Assembly: GCA_010094045.1 (NCBI GenBank)
Contig: ML986609.1
Location: forward strand, 50,482-114,481
Length of the DNA: 64,000 bases
From: Lojkania enalia
Taxonomy: Eukaryota; Ascomycota; Dothideomycetes; Pleosporales
Reading direction: 5' to 3'
Shown: piece by piece, positions 12,481-24,741 of the stretch
How positions within the stretch are numbered: the stretch's first letter is position 1
How the letters are laid out: each line of letters opens with the position of its first letter
The notes under the pieces: generated by a model
The model's input: the letters and a program-made list of their open reading frames with translations, nothing else
Told to the model about the DNA's origin: nothing
Database searches by the model: none
Made by a program: the position numbers and the translations under genes

Positions 12481-15400
12481 ATTAATACTAAGGCTACTAG
12501 TTATAACTATATTTATAGAGACTTTATATATACCCTAAAACTCTAAAAGATATAACTTCTATATAACCTATATTTAACCGGCTTTAATAGAGAAGTCTTT
12601 TATAGGGGGACTATCTTCTACTTAATTATTCTAATCTTCTAATACTTAAACTATTTAGAGATAGTATATTTCTATATAACTATATTAGAAAAATACTAGT
12701 TAATTCTAGAATAGCTATAGATATATAAGTATTATATAAACCTAAACTACGAGAATAAATAGCTAGTCTTTACTACTAACTAATATCTAACTTAATACTT
12801 ATAATCTACTAGTATTACTATCTATTAATAGGCTGCTTAAACAATTATTAAAAACTATAAACTATCTAAACCTAATATAAAAGAAGATTTTAAAGTAACT
12901 AATTTATAACCCTTATATAGCTTAAAGCTTAGATAGTACCGTTTAAAGTTCTATCTATTAAGTTATATCTAATATAATTACTAGTAGCTTAAGATATTAT
13001 ACTAGTTAAAAGAACTTAAAACTAAAATTAACCTAACTTTAAATAAAGATTATAATTAAGAGGATCTATCTAAACCTAAATACTTAAAGTCTATACTATA
13101 ACTAGATATATACTATATAAGCGTTATACTACTAGTTTAACTTTCCTAATAACTTAACTATAAAATCTTTACTATATTAATAGCTAATATTAATAAGGCT
13201 CTAGTTTTAAAAGTATATACTAATCCTATTACTAAAGTATCTAAAGAATACTATAACCTATTATCTATCTTTTTATATAAGAATATAGATAAGCTATCTA
13301 AATAATAACTATATAATTATAAGATTAAACTAGAAAATAGTAAGTAAACTAGCTTCGGTCTATTCTATAGGATATTTTAAAATAAGTTAAAGGTACTAAA
13401 AAAGTATCTTAATAAAAGCTTGTCTAAAGAATTTATTAGAATAAGTTTATTACTAGTAGCTATACCTATAATCTTTATAAAGAAACCTAGAAGTAGCCTC
13501 TAATTCTATATAAACTATAGAGCCCTAAATATTATTACTATTAAGAACTAATACCTAATTCTACTAACCTAAGAAATAATAACCCGACTTAATAAGGCTA
13601 AATATTATATAAAACTCGATATTATTACTATATTTAATAAGCTAAAAATTGTTAAGGGAGATAAATAGAAGACTACCTTTTATATATACTATAAGCTATT
13701 TAAATATCTAGTAATATCTTTTAGTCTAGCTAATACTCTAAGTACGTTCTAGTACTTTATAAATAATATACTAAGACTATACTTTAATATATTCTATACT
13801 ACTTATATTAATAATATTCTAATATTTAGTAAAAATCTAAAGGATTATAAATAGTATATCTAGCTAGTTTTTAAAACCTTAAGAGTAAATAGTTTACAAC
13901 TTAATATAGATAATTATAAGTTCTATTAGTTAAAAGTAATCTACCTAAAATATATAATTATTATAGAAGGGATCTATATAAACCCGAAGAAGGTAGAGAT
14001 AATTGTTAACTAAAAATATTCTAAGAATATAAAAGATATTTAAACCTTTATAGGCTTTATAAACTTCTACTAACAATTTATTAATAACTTCTTATAAAAA
14101 GTCTTCCTCTTAGTAACCCTAACTAAGAAGAACACTTAATTTAACTAGAATAATAGCTGTTAATATTCCTTTAACTATCTAAAGGATACCTTTATTTCTA
14201 TACTAATTCTCTAATACTTTAACTTTAAACTACTAATAGTAGTAGAAACTAACGCGTTTAACTTTATAACAGCTAGTATACTATTTTAGAAAGGTGTTAA
14301 TAGTAAACTAAGACCTATTACCTACTTCTCTAAATATATAAACTCTATTAAAAGTAATTATAAAATATATAATAAGGAACTGCTCGCGATTATCAAATAT
14401 TTTAAATAATAAAAGCCCGAATTAAAAGGCGTAGTATTTTTTATAGAAGTATTAAATAATTATAAAAATTTATAGTACTTTATAATAATAAAGTAGCTAA
14501 ACTACTAATAGGTCTATTAGTTAGAATATCTATTAAAGTTTAACTTTAATATTATATACTAACCCAAAAAATTAGAGAGAAGCTTAATACTTTAACTTAA
14601 AGGTTATAGGATAAGTTTATATAAGAAAAGGCTTATAAAGATTATTAATAGATATTACTTTATTCTAAACTATTCTAATAGATAGAAGTAGGCCGACTAA
14701 TTATAGAAATTATCGATAAAGAATACCTAAATAATAACCTAATCTAAGATATTTTAAAGCTATTAAAAGAAGAAGCCTATTAATTTAAGCTTCTAATTCT
14801 AGCTAACTATAAAGAGTGTAACAACCGACTATACTACTAAGATTAACTTATAGTACTAGACTATAATAAGCTAAAACTTAAGCTACTATAAGCTATCTAC
14901 AACTTATTGTCTAGTAGATACTCTAGTCGAGGAAAGACTTTAAAACTACTCTAGTATAAGTACTATTAGTTAAAGATATTCGATTTAGTATAATAATATA
15001 TAGGCTGTTATTATATATATTAAAGAAGTAAAGCTTTTAGAAAGAAGTACTATAGATTATTAAAACTGTTACCTATACCTAAATAAAGGTTTTAAGATAT
15101 TTCTATAAACTTTATAACTAATCTACTAGAATTAGAAAATTGTATAAATATTATAGTAGTAGTTAATAAGTTTAGTAAGTAAAGACACCTAATACTATAT
15201 ATAAGAATCGAAGCTCCTAATATTATTTAACTATTCTATTGCTATATATAGGTTTACTATAGACTACTATATACTATTACGTCTAACTATAGAATATAGT
15301 TTATCTCTACCTTCTACTAAGAGCTCTATAGATAACTATAAATTAATATATATATATTAACTAGCTTCTATTTAAAGATTAATAGCTAGATAGAGAATGC

Positions 15401-16200
15401 TAATATAGTAATAGAATAAGTTCTCTAAGCCTATACTAGCTATAAATAAGATAACTAGGTTAAATAGCTGCTAATAGCGTAGTTTAAAGTAAACAATATA
15501 GTATCTAAATTAATAAAAGTCTCCCTATTTCTAGCCTACTTTAGCCAGCACCCTTAAATAGGTTTCGAGCCGCCTATAGGGATCTATTAACCGCTAAAAT
15601 AGTCTCTAATAGCCTAGAAAGCTAATAGACTAGTTAATAAGATAAAGGATATTATAGAGTATATTAGAGAAGAACTTACCTAGGTATAAGCGCTCTAATA
15701 AGAGTATATTAACCGTAAGCGTATACTAGCTTCTAACTACTAGATTAGTAATCTAGTCTAGCTAGACGCTAGAAATATACGTATATAAAGACCGTCGAAA
15801 AAGCTTAATTAGAAGAATATAGGCCCCTATAAAGTTATCGCGAAGGTGTCCTCGTATATTTATAAATTAAAGCTACTTAAATCAGCTAAAATATATCCTA
15901 TATTCTATATATTACTATTATAGCTAGTACCTAAGTCGTTTAACTACTTATCTAGTTAATAAGTATACAACCCTAAACCTATTAAGATTAATAAAGAACT
16001 GGAATACCTTATTAAGCGAATAGAAGACCTCTACTATAACTAATAGAAATGCTGGTACGAATATCTAGTTAAGTAGACTAGTTATTATAACCTAGAATAG
16101 TACCCGGCTAGTAACTTTACTAAGATAACTACTATAGAAGATTACTATACTAAAAACCTAAATAAATAAGACCCGAATATAATATTACATCTAGATTCTT
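12481..16200 (+). pseudogene. element A pol: protease, RT, RNase H, integrase, chromodomain
   Basis: Replication polyprotein of a chromovirus-type retrotransposon. RT runs from about 13340, with LNKAKYYIKLDIITIFNKLK and the YVDD box mutated to YINN at 13801-13824. RNase H follows at about 14210-14560, with NFITASILFQKG and NKELLAIIKYF. The zinc-binding and core integrase regions lie at about 14900-15600; the DDE residues fall in INFITNLLE (Asp to Asn), SNYRIQFIS and ENANIVIEQ. A GPY module, GPYKVIAKVSSYIYKLKL, is at about 15820-15875. The chromodomain is at about 15985-16165, ending in YNLEQYPASNFTKI. All stops are TAA/TAG. The order and spacing equal a complete pol gene. Confidence 0.8.
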
Positions 16201-16204
16201 AATT

Positions 16205-16560
16205 AGGTGTTAGAATCTAATCTAAGTATATTCTTAGACGCTTATAATAATACTATACTAATATAATACTAGTAATAATACTGCTACTAATCCCTAATAT
16301 AATACTACTATATAAACCGAACCGATTTAATCCCTAATATAGAACTACTATACAATAATAACCGGTTATACTAATATACCTGTAATCTAATCTAATCCCT
16401 AGTATAGTACTACTATAAGAACTAAACTAATCTAATCCCTAATATAATACTACTATTAACTACTAGTCGCGCTAATATACCTATAATCTAATCTAATTTC
16501 TAGTATAGTACTACTATATAATAATAACTAATCGCGCTAATATATCTATAACTTTAACTA
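16205..16560 (+). repeat. tandem repeats between chromodomain and 3' LTR of element A
   Basis: Roughly 60-bp units built from AATCTAATCCCTAATATA, GTACTACTATATAATAATA and CGCGCTAATATACCTATA. About five imperfect units are seen. The same tract is at 21720-22010 in the third A copy and inverted at about 32280-32600. It lies in the 3' untranslated part of the element, so it is a feature of family A and not a host satellite. Confidence 0.7.
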
Positions 16561-16653
16561 ATACTAGTATTAATAACTACTACTTAATTATAAATAACTT
16601 AAATATAATATAAAGACCTAATTTATAAAAGTTTATAACTAAAAGAAGAGTAT

Positions 16654-16956
16654 TATTATAATAATACCGCGATACCTTTACACCTATACTATTCTTACTA
16701 TAATACCTAAACTAGCTACTAGTAATAGCTATTAGCTACTAGCTAAAATATAACCGACTTATCTTAACTATAATAGAGGAAGGTTTCGCCGACCCAGCTA
16801 GCTTATATAATAGTATAGACCTAGTTTCTATAAAAACCTATATAATATAGATATTTCTATTCTTTATATAATATTTTAATATTTACACGTAGTATATAGT
16901 AATAGAGTTAACTACTTAAAGTATAATTAACTAACTATATATAAGTATCCGTAATA
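16654..16956 (+). repeat. 3' LTR of element A (plus copy)
   Basis: 303 bp, collinear with 10833-11135 and the same length. Preceded by a short purine tract AAAAGAAGAG (16641-16650), a likely polypurine tract. The expected TAAGG target duplication is absent on its right side: element B sequence from about 2.27 kb further downstream follows directly, showing a deletion that began at the LTR edge. Confidence 0.85.
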
Positions 16957-17225
16957 ACTATATAAAATAAATAAGATATAATTCTAACTTAGTCTAGTAT
17001 AAAGTTTTAAATTTTATAGGTTTACTTTATAAGTTAAAAGCTTTTTATAATAAGTATCTAAATTAGCTAGAACCTTTAAAAGTCTTAACTAAATAGATTA
17101 AGGTATATAAGAATAGTATAAAGAATATAGATTATCTAGTAGACGATAATATATAAGAGTTAAGTAGTAGATTTAAAAACTAAAGTATAAGCCTAAAATT
17201 ACTCCTCTATAAAATTTAGAGGGTC
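16957..17225 (+). pseudogene. element B pol, C-terminal end after the deletion
   Basis: Matches the inverted B copy at about 29612-29370. It reads RYNSNLVQYKVLNFIGLLYK, then LKAFYNKYLNQLEPLKVL and DYLVDDNIQELSSR. This is the extreme C-terminal part of the B polyprotein, beyond the integrase. RT end, RNase H and most of integrase are missing between 16956 and 16957 compared with the other copy. Confidence 0.65.
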
Positions 17226-17660
17226 TAATAGTAGGCTATTAGATACCTTTCTAGTCCTCTCCTCTTCTACCCTCCTTTTCTTTTCTTCCCTCCGAACTCC
17301 CCTTAAACCTTTCTTATCTTATTTTTAGCCGCTTAAGAACGCCGTAATATTAGCTTAAAGGCTAGATATTAGAGTCTCTAAAGCTAAAACCTAATAGAGT
17401 AACTTAGTACTTTAATAGAATAAAGCTACTTAGATATTAGCTATAAGAAGGCTATCTTTCTAACTCTTTATAACCTAGGCTATAAGCGCTAGGCTATAAA
17501 TAGATTCTAAAATAGTCTTAAAGACTACTTTTTTATTCTTTTTATTCTCTATATATTAGGCTACTATCTATAGTTTAAGATAGCCTTAGAAGACTAGAAA
17601 CTCCTCCTTATAGTAGAAGGAGATCTATAAATATATTAGTAGTAAATATTCTACTAGTAT
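17226..17660 (-). pseudogene. antisense accessory frame of element B (plus copy)
   Basis: Read on the strand opposite to pol, this stretch keeps one frame with only TAA/TAG stops. Segments such as AFLSG and KKGLRGVRREEK align with the other B copy (28950-29372, plus), where the same frame reads LLGG and RRGLKRVRREER. No insertions or deletions break the shared frame in the stretch I compared. I do not recognise the protein family. It could be a real accessory gene of family B, or a long 3' untranslated region that happens to read open. Confidence 0.4.
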
Positions 17661-18260
17661 TAGATACGATTTATATAGGGTTATTCTTTTTATTTTATAA
17701 GGTATAATACTCGTATTTTTTTAATCTTAGAGACTAAAAGGTAAATATTATATACTACCCGTAGGCGAGTACGTATATAGTTTAAAGGTAGATAATCTAG
17801 AAGGCTTCTAAAAAGGTTTTAAAAGGTAGATAGAGTAGTATATTAATTAAATTTTTCTATAAAACGTTAGTAATACTTTAATAATTAATAGTTCTAGAAA
17901 CGTATAATAATATATATAGAGTAGAAGTTGTTATTTAGTTAAGAAAGCTTAGTTAATAGTAACTTAGTAATATATTAAGGCTAGTAAATACTTGTTACTA
18001 TACGCGACGAAATTGTAATATTAATAAACTGTTATAATAGTAGTTACTAGCTAATATATAGGTTAATTATACTTACTATAAAAACCTTACTTAATATTAC
18101 ATTAATATATAAATATATCTCTATAGACAACTACACATATTAGCTCTTACTAATAAATACCTCTTTAAAGAAATTTCTTTATACTAGAACCTATTTATAA
18201 TAGCCTTAATTCCCTCCTGAACTAGTATAGATAGGGACTATTAGCCTATAAGAAGGGGGG
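17661..18260 (+). other. 3' untranslated part of element B with polypurine tract
   Basis: No protein relic was recognised on the plus strand. The last bases before the LTR, AGAAGGGGGG at 18251-18260, form a clear polypurine tract, the plus-strand primer site used in reverse transcription. The complement lies next to the inverted LTR at 28309-28318, with one base difference. Confidence 0.7.
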
Positions 18261-18541
18261 TAGTATAATAATACTAAGAAATCGTTCTATAAAAAGCTTT
18301 ATATATAACCTTATCTTAAAGCTTTTCACTTATCTTATCCTACCCCTAGCTCCGCCTCTTTTCCCTTCTATATATAGTTGTATACTCTCTTATAAATAGC
18401 TTAGTAGTTCTTCTATATTCTTTTATATAAGGCTTATAGGTATTAATAGAATTCTTAGGTCCCTAAACCCCTACGTACTTTTATATACCTCTAAGTAGAT
18501 TTATACTATATTTAGATCTATTATCTTATCTACGCTATTAT
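18261..18541 (+). repeat. 3' LTR of element B (plus copy)
   Basis: About 281 bp, beginning TAGTATAATAATACTAAG immediately after the polypurine tract and collinear with 7490-7770. Immediately to the right begins 5'-truncated element A copy 3. Confidence 0.85.
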
Positions 18542-21500
18542 AAACTTAAATATTTAAAGTCTATATTATAGTTAGATATATATTATATAGGTACCATACT
18601 ACTAGTCTAATTATTCTAGTAATTTAACTATAAAATCTTCGCTATATTAATAGTTAATATTAATAAAGCTCTAGTCCTAAAGATATATATTAACCCTATT
18701 ACTAAAGTACTTAAAGAATACTATAATCTATTATCTATCTTTTTATATAAGAATATAGATAGGCTATTTAAATAATAACTATATAATTATAAGATTAAAC
18801 TAGAAAATAGTAAGTAAACTAGCTTTAGTCTACTCTATAGAATATTCTAGAATAAGTTAAAAGTACTAAGAAAGTATTTTAATAAGAACTTATTTAAGGG
18901 ATTTATTAGAGTAAATTTATTACTAGTAGCTATACTTATAATCTTTATCAAGAAACTTAAAAGTAGTTTCTAATTCTATATAGACTATAGAGTTCTAAAT
19001 ACTATTACTATTAAAAACTAATACCTAATTCTACTAATCTAAAAAATATTAACCTAATTTAGTAAAACTAAATATTATATAAAACTTAATATTATTACTA
19101 TATTTAATAAGTTAAAAATTATTAAAAGAGATAAATAGAAGACTAATTTTTATATATATTATAAGCTATTTAAATATCTAGTAATACTCTTTAACCTAGT
19201 TAATATTTTAAGTATATTCTAGTACTTTATATATAATATACTAAGACTATACTTTAATATATTTTATATTATCTATATTAATAATATTCTAATATTTAGT
19301 AAGAATCTAAAAGATTATAAATAGTATATCTAGCTAGTTTTTAAAATCTTAAAAGTAAATAGTTTACAGCTTAATATAGATAAATATAAGTTCTACTAGT
19401 TAGAAGTAATCTACCTAGAATATATAATTACTATAAAAGAGATTTATATAAACTTAAAAAAGGTAAAAATAATTATTAATTAGAAATACTCTAAAAATAT
19501 AAAAGATATTTAAGTTTTTATAGGTTTTATAAACTTCTACTAATAATTTATTAGCAACTTTTTATAGAAAGTTTCCCCTTTAATAGCCTTAACTAAGAAG
19601 AATACTTAATTTAACTAGAATAATAGCTGTTAATATTCTTTTAACTATTTAAAGGATATTTTTATCTCTATATTAATTTTCTAATACTTTAATCTTAAAT
19701 TATTAATAGTAGTAGAAGCTAATATATCTAATTTTATAATAGTTAGTATACTATCCTAGAGAGGCGCTAATAGTAAACTAAGATCTATTATCTATTTTTC
19801 TAAGTATATAAATTCTATTAAAAGTAATTATAAGATTTATAATAAAGAACTACTTATAATTATCTAATATTTTAAGTAATAGAAGCCTAAATTAGAAGGT
19901 ATAGTATTTTCTATAAAAGTATTAAATAATTATAAGAACTTATAGTATTTTATAATAATAAAGTATTTAAATTACTAATAGGCCTATTAGTTAGAATATT
20001 TATTAAGGTTTAATTTTAGTATTATATACTAATCTAGAAAACTTAAAGAAAAGTCTAATACTTTAACTTAAAGGTTATAAAATAAGTTTATATAAAAAGA
20101 AGCTTATAAAAATTATTAATAGATATTACTTTATTTTAACCTATTTTAATAGATAGAAGTAGGCTAATTAATTATAAAGATTATTAATAAAGAATACCTA
20201 AATAATAATCTAATCTAAAATACCCTAAAACTACTAAGAAAAAGAACTTATTAATTTAAACTTCTAACTCTAGCTAATTATAAAGAATATAATAATTAAC
20301 TATATTATTAAGATTAACTTATAGTATTAGACTATAATAGGCTAAAGTTTAAGCTGCTATAAGCTATCTATAACTTACTATTTAGTAGATATTCTAGTTA
20401 AGAAAAGACTTTAAAACTACTCTAATATAAATACTATTAGTTAAAAATATTTAACTTAATATAATAATATATAGACTATTATTATATATACTAAAGAAGT
20501 AAAACTTCTAAAAAAAAGTATTATAAATTACTAAAACTATTATCTATATTTAAATAAAAGTTTTAAAATATTATTATAGATTTTATAACTAATCTATTAG
20601 AATTAGAAAGTTATATAAATATTATAGTAGTAGTTAATAGGCTTAATAAGTATAAATACCTAATACTATATATACGAATTAAAACTTCTAATATTATCTA
20701 ACTATTCTATTACTATATATAAGTTTACTATAAACTATTATATACTATTATATCTAATTATAGAATATAGTTTATTTCTACATTCTATTAAGAATTTTAT
20801 AAATAGCTATAAATTAATATATATATATTAACTAGCTTCTATCTAAAAACTAATAGCTAGATAAAAAATACTAATATAGTAATAGAATAAGTTTTCTAAG
20901 TTTATACTAGCTATAAATAAAATAACTAGGTTAAATAGCTACTAATAGTATAGTTTAAAGTAAATAATATAGTATTTAAATTAATAAAAATTTCTCTATT
21001 TTTAACTTATTTTAGCTAGTACTTTTAAATAGGCTTTAAACTACTTATAGAGATCTATTAACTACTAAAATAGTTTCTAATAGTTTAGAAAACTAATAGA
21101 CTAGTTAATAAGATAAAAAATATTATAGAGTATATTAGAAAAGAATTTACCTAGATATAAATATTTTAATAAAAGTATATTAACTATAAGTATATACTAG
21201 CCTTTAACTACTAGATTAGTAATCTAGTCTAGTTAGACGCTAAAAATATATATATATATAAACTATTAAAAATATTTAACTAGAAAAATATAAGCTTTTA
21301 TAAGATTATTATAAAAGTATTCTTATATATTTATAGACTAAAGCTATTTAAATTAACTAAAATATATTTTATATTCTATATATTACTATTATAGCTAGTA
21401 TTTAAATTATTTAACTATTTATCTAGTTAATAAGTATATAATCTTAAATCTATTAAAATTAATAGAAAATTAGAATACTTTATTAAATAAATAGAAGATT

Positions 21501-22260
21501 TCTACTATAACTAATAAAGATACTAGTATAAATATCTAGTTAAATAGACTAGCTATTATAATCTAAAATAGTACCTAGCTAGTAATTTTATTAAGATAAC
21601 TATTATAGAAGATTATTATATTAGAAATCTAAATAAATAAGACCTAAATATAATATTATATCTAGATTTTTAATTAGATATTAAAGTCTAATTTAAATAT
21701 ATTTCTAGATACTTATAATAATACTATAATAATATAATATTAGTAATAATATATTTATAATCTAATCTAATCTCTAATATAGTACTATTATATAATAATA
21801 ACTAATTATACTAATACGCTTATAATCTAACCTAATTTCTAGTATAATACTATTATATAAACTAAACTAACCTAATCTCTAATATAATATTACTATTAAC
21901 TATTAATTATACTAATATATTTATAACTTAACCTAATTTCTAATATAGTACTATTATATAATAATAATTAATTATACTAATACGCTTATAATCTTAACTA
22001 ATATTAGTATTAATAACTACTACTTAATTATAAATAGCCTAAATATAATATAAAGACTTAATTTATAAAAGTTTATAATTAAAAAGAGGGTACTATTATA
22101 GTAATACTATAATACCTCTATATTTATACTACTCTTATTATAATATTTAAACTAGTTGCTAGTAACAGCTATTAGCTATTAGCTAAAATATAATTAACTT
22201 ATCTTAATTATAATAGAAGAAGGTTTTACTAATCTAACTAGTTTATATAATAGTATAAAC
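18542..22260 (+). pseudogene. element A copy 3, 5'-truncated (pol to partial 3' LTR)
   Basis: Collinear with 13080-16820 of the complete A copy: it starts upstream of RT and runs through RNase H, integrase, GPY and chromodomain into the tandem-repeat tract (about 21720-22010). A partial 3' LTR of 167 bp follows at 22094-22260. The YVDD box again reads YINN near 19280. RIP is heavier than in the plus copy, with many more C-to-T changes at shared sites. The LTR is cut at 22260 by the YR-RecQ element. The 5' cut coincides with the end of the B LTR at 18541, but the missing A half is not found on the far side of B, so a rearrangement and not a simple nesting is implied. Confidence 0.8.
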
Positions 22261-22540
22261 CTATCTAATATAAGGTAATAAATTAGGCCCGATTTATAAT
22301 AGATTAGATATAGTACTATAGTACTATACCTAAAATAGGTTATTTAAAGGGGGCGATTTATCTAACTATAACCCCTCTAATTTATTTATAATTAGTATTC
22401 TAACCGTAATACTTTATATATAAAAACTATTTAGTAGAATTTATTTATTCTACTTATAATACTATATTATCGCATCTATATTAGTATAAAGCTATAATAA
22501 AACTGGAAAGATATAGTTCTACTAGAATATATAGACGCTC
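22261..22540 (+). promoter_or_regulatory. 5' terminal/leader region of YR-RecQ element copy 2
   Basis: About 275 bp shared with 1361-1630 and 3760-4027. It starts sharply at CTATCTAATATAAGGTAAT inside an element A LTR and contains a near-perfect copy of the 24-bp palindrome at about 22307-22330. No coding relic was recognised in it. It probably holds the element end and promoter; this is inferred from position and conservation between copies. Confidence 0.55.
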
Positions 22541-24741
22541 GAACCGAGGGCGTAATACTATATCTATAGTAGAAAGACCTGTATATAAGTAAGTAGAATA
22601 GTACTATTATTAGAGGATATTAAGAACTATCTCTACTATCTACCTAAGTACTATATTCTAATATATAAGAAGTATATAACTACTATATTAAATATTAATA
22701 TATATCTATAGTACTATTATAGTATAATAATAGAGTAGAGAAGGGTAATCGTTAAGTATACTTATTAGTAGCTAATTAGACTAGTAAAAGACGTCTAGCT
22801 ACCCGTACTATTCGGGTAACTAATATTAGAATTAGAAAAGCTGCTAAATAGGTTCTAGTATAAGTAATCTAGATACTATATTACTACTAATATTAACGTA
22901 CTATATATATATCTAAAGAAGAAGTATAAGTAGATATAGATAGGTAATAAAAGTAGGCTTTATTAGAAGATTAAGATATAAATATTCTTTTAGGCTAGCG
23001 AGCTGTAGTAATATTTTATTATTAATATAGGTAGCTATAACTATAAACTAACTATTTTCTATATAGAGGCTAATATTATATATAATTAGTTAGCCAGCTT
23101 TAAACTTATAAAGTAGAGAAAAGAAGAGAAGGTATAGGTTATAAATGCGGAGGTAGTAAAAACCGATAAAACTAGGTAGTTTAAGCGGATAGGGTAGTTA
23201 AAATATCTAGTAAAGTAGAATCGAGTATATCTTATATATTAGATTTAGCTGCCTAACTAAAGCGAGGTAAAACTTTAGTAGGCGGTAAAGCTGGTTAAAC
23301 TATTAGTTAAGTAGAGTATTAGAAGGTTATTATTACTTATATAAAAGATAAAATAGTAATTTAGAAGCGTTTAGTAATATAAGATAGATAGGTATCTACT
23401 TACTTAACTATAGAATCCTAAAAGTTAGGCGGTATATATTAGCTATATTATTAAGTTTATCTACTACTTTCTCTATATTATTATTAACGAAGAAGCTTAG
23501 GTTATATAGATTAACTATAATAGTAATAGTAATAATAGTAATATTAATAGTATAGTATTAGATAATAGTATAAGTTCTAAGTCTAATAGAGTTAGAAGTA
23601 GTACTAATAGTAATAATAATAGTAATAGTAGCCCCTATTATAGGTACTATAAAAAAAAAGAGGTAAATTAGATAGAAGACGCGTATAAGCTATTCTATTA
23701 GTAAAATAAGTAGAAGAAACTAGTAATAGTACTATAAATTATATTAGATAGAGATAGTAAAAACGTTTAACTTAGAATACTACTAAATATACTTATATTA
23801 TTTATTTTTTAATTAATAGGCGATCGGCTATTTAGTAGTAGGCTTATCTATTTTCTTACTATACTAGAGATTAATACTAAAATAGACCGCTTATATATAG
23901 TAAAAAACTACTTATATATACTTACTAGTATAGTATACTACGTATGTGTACTAGGTATAGAGAAACTACTTCTAATAGTAGAATATAATAAGTAGATAGA
24001 TAAGAACTAGAAGTATTTTCTACTTATATAGTAGAAGTTTCTAGCTAACAAATCGTTTAGTCTAATAAGTAAGATAATTAGCTTACTAGTATATAAGAAG
24101 TTTATTATATTAACAGCTAGTAATTTAAATAATACTTACTAGTTAAAGAATAAGAAGATATTCTATCTTAATAGCTAGCTAATCTATATTAGTTAGTTCT
24201 ATAAGATAGTATAGGATATAGTAGTTAAGGTAGAGGAGATACTCTAGTAGAAGCTGTATTAGATAGCTAGAGTTAAGAACTAGTTTACTATCTAGCTAGA
24301 GTAGTTTATTAATAATATTATATTTATATAGTAGAATATATCTTTTATATATTATTATAATAATTAGCTTAATAATAAACTTAAATAGATACTTACTTAG
24401 GCTAGATAGATAGAAACTAGTTAGTAGCTCTAGTTAAGAGACAGCTTATAGAGTAAGTAGCGGGTAAAGTAGTATTTATAGTAAGTAGATTGCTTCTTAA
24501 AACTACTAATAATTAGTATATATATAACTTTAGGGTAGTTTAGGTAAGGGTTAGAGATTATAATAATATAGTATTATAATAGAGTACTATAAAACTATAA
24601 TATCTTTATAGTAGATAGGTAGATTATAATAGTAGTCTACTATTATAAATTATAATTCTAGTAGGATAAGCTAAAGGTAATACTATACTTTCTACTACCG
24701 CGGCTAGAATAGATAATAGTAGTATATTTAGCTTATATATA

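Larger units (their letters stand above)
10833..16956 (+). mobile_element. Ty3/gypsy element A, complete plus copy (chromodomain type)
   Basis: A full-length LTR retrotransposon of 6124 bp with two 303-bp LTRs (10833-11135 and 16654-16956). Between them are gag, protease, RT, RNase H, integrase, a GPY module and a C-terminal chromodomain in the canonical gypsy order, then a tandem-repeat tract and a short purine tract before the 3' LTR. The chromodomain places it with the chromoviruses, a lineage in which this domain is known to guide integration to modified histones. It is inserted in element B at TAAGG. A further 5'-truncated copy (18542-22260) and an inverted copy (31884-37988) are in the window. 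Confidence 0.85.
7490..18541 (+). mobile_element. Ty3/gypsy element B, plus copy, with element A nested inside
   Basis: Bounded by two direct LTRs of about 281 bp (7490-7770 and 18261-18541). Internal order is gag with a zinc knuckle, protease and reverse transcriptase to 10832. Element A then interrupts (10833-16956), followed by the C-terminal end of B pol, an antisense frame, a polypurine tract and the 3' LTR. Comparison with the inverted B copy shows that about 2.27 kb of B (end of RT, RNase H, most of integrase) is deleted exactly at the 3' end of A. No convincing target duplication is visible around B itself. Confidence 0.8.
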
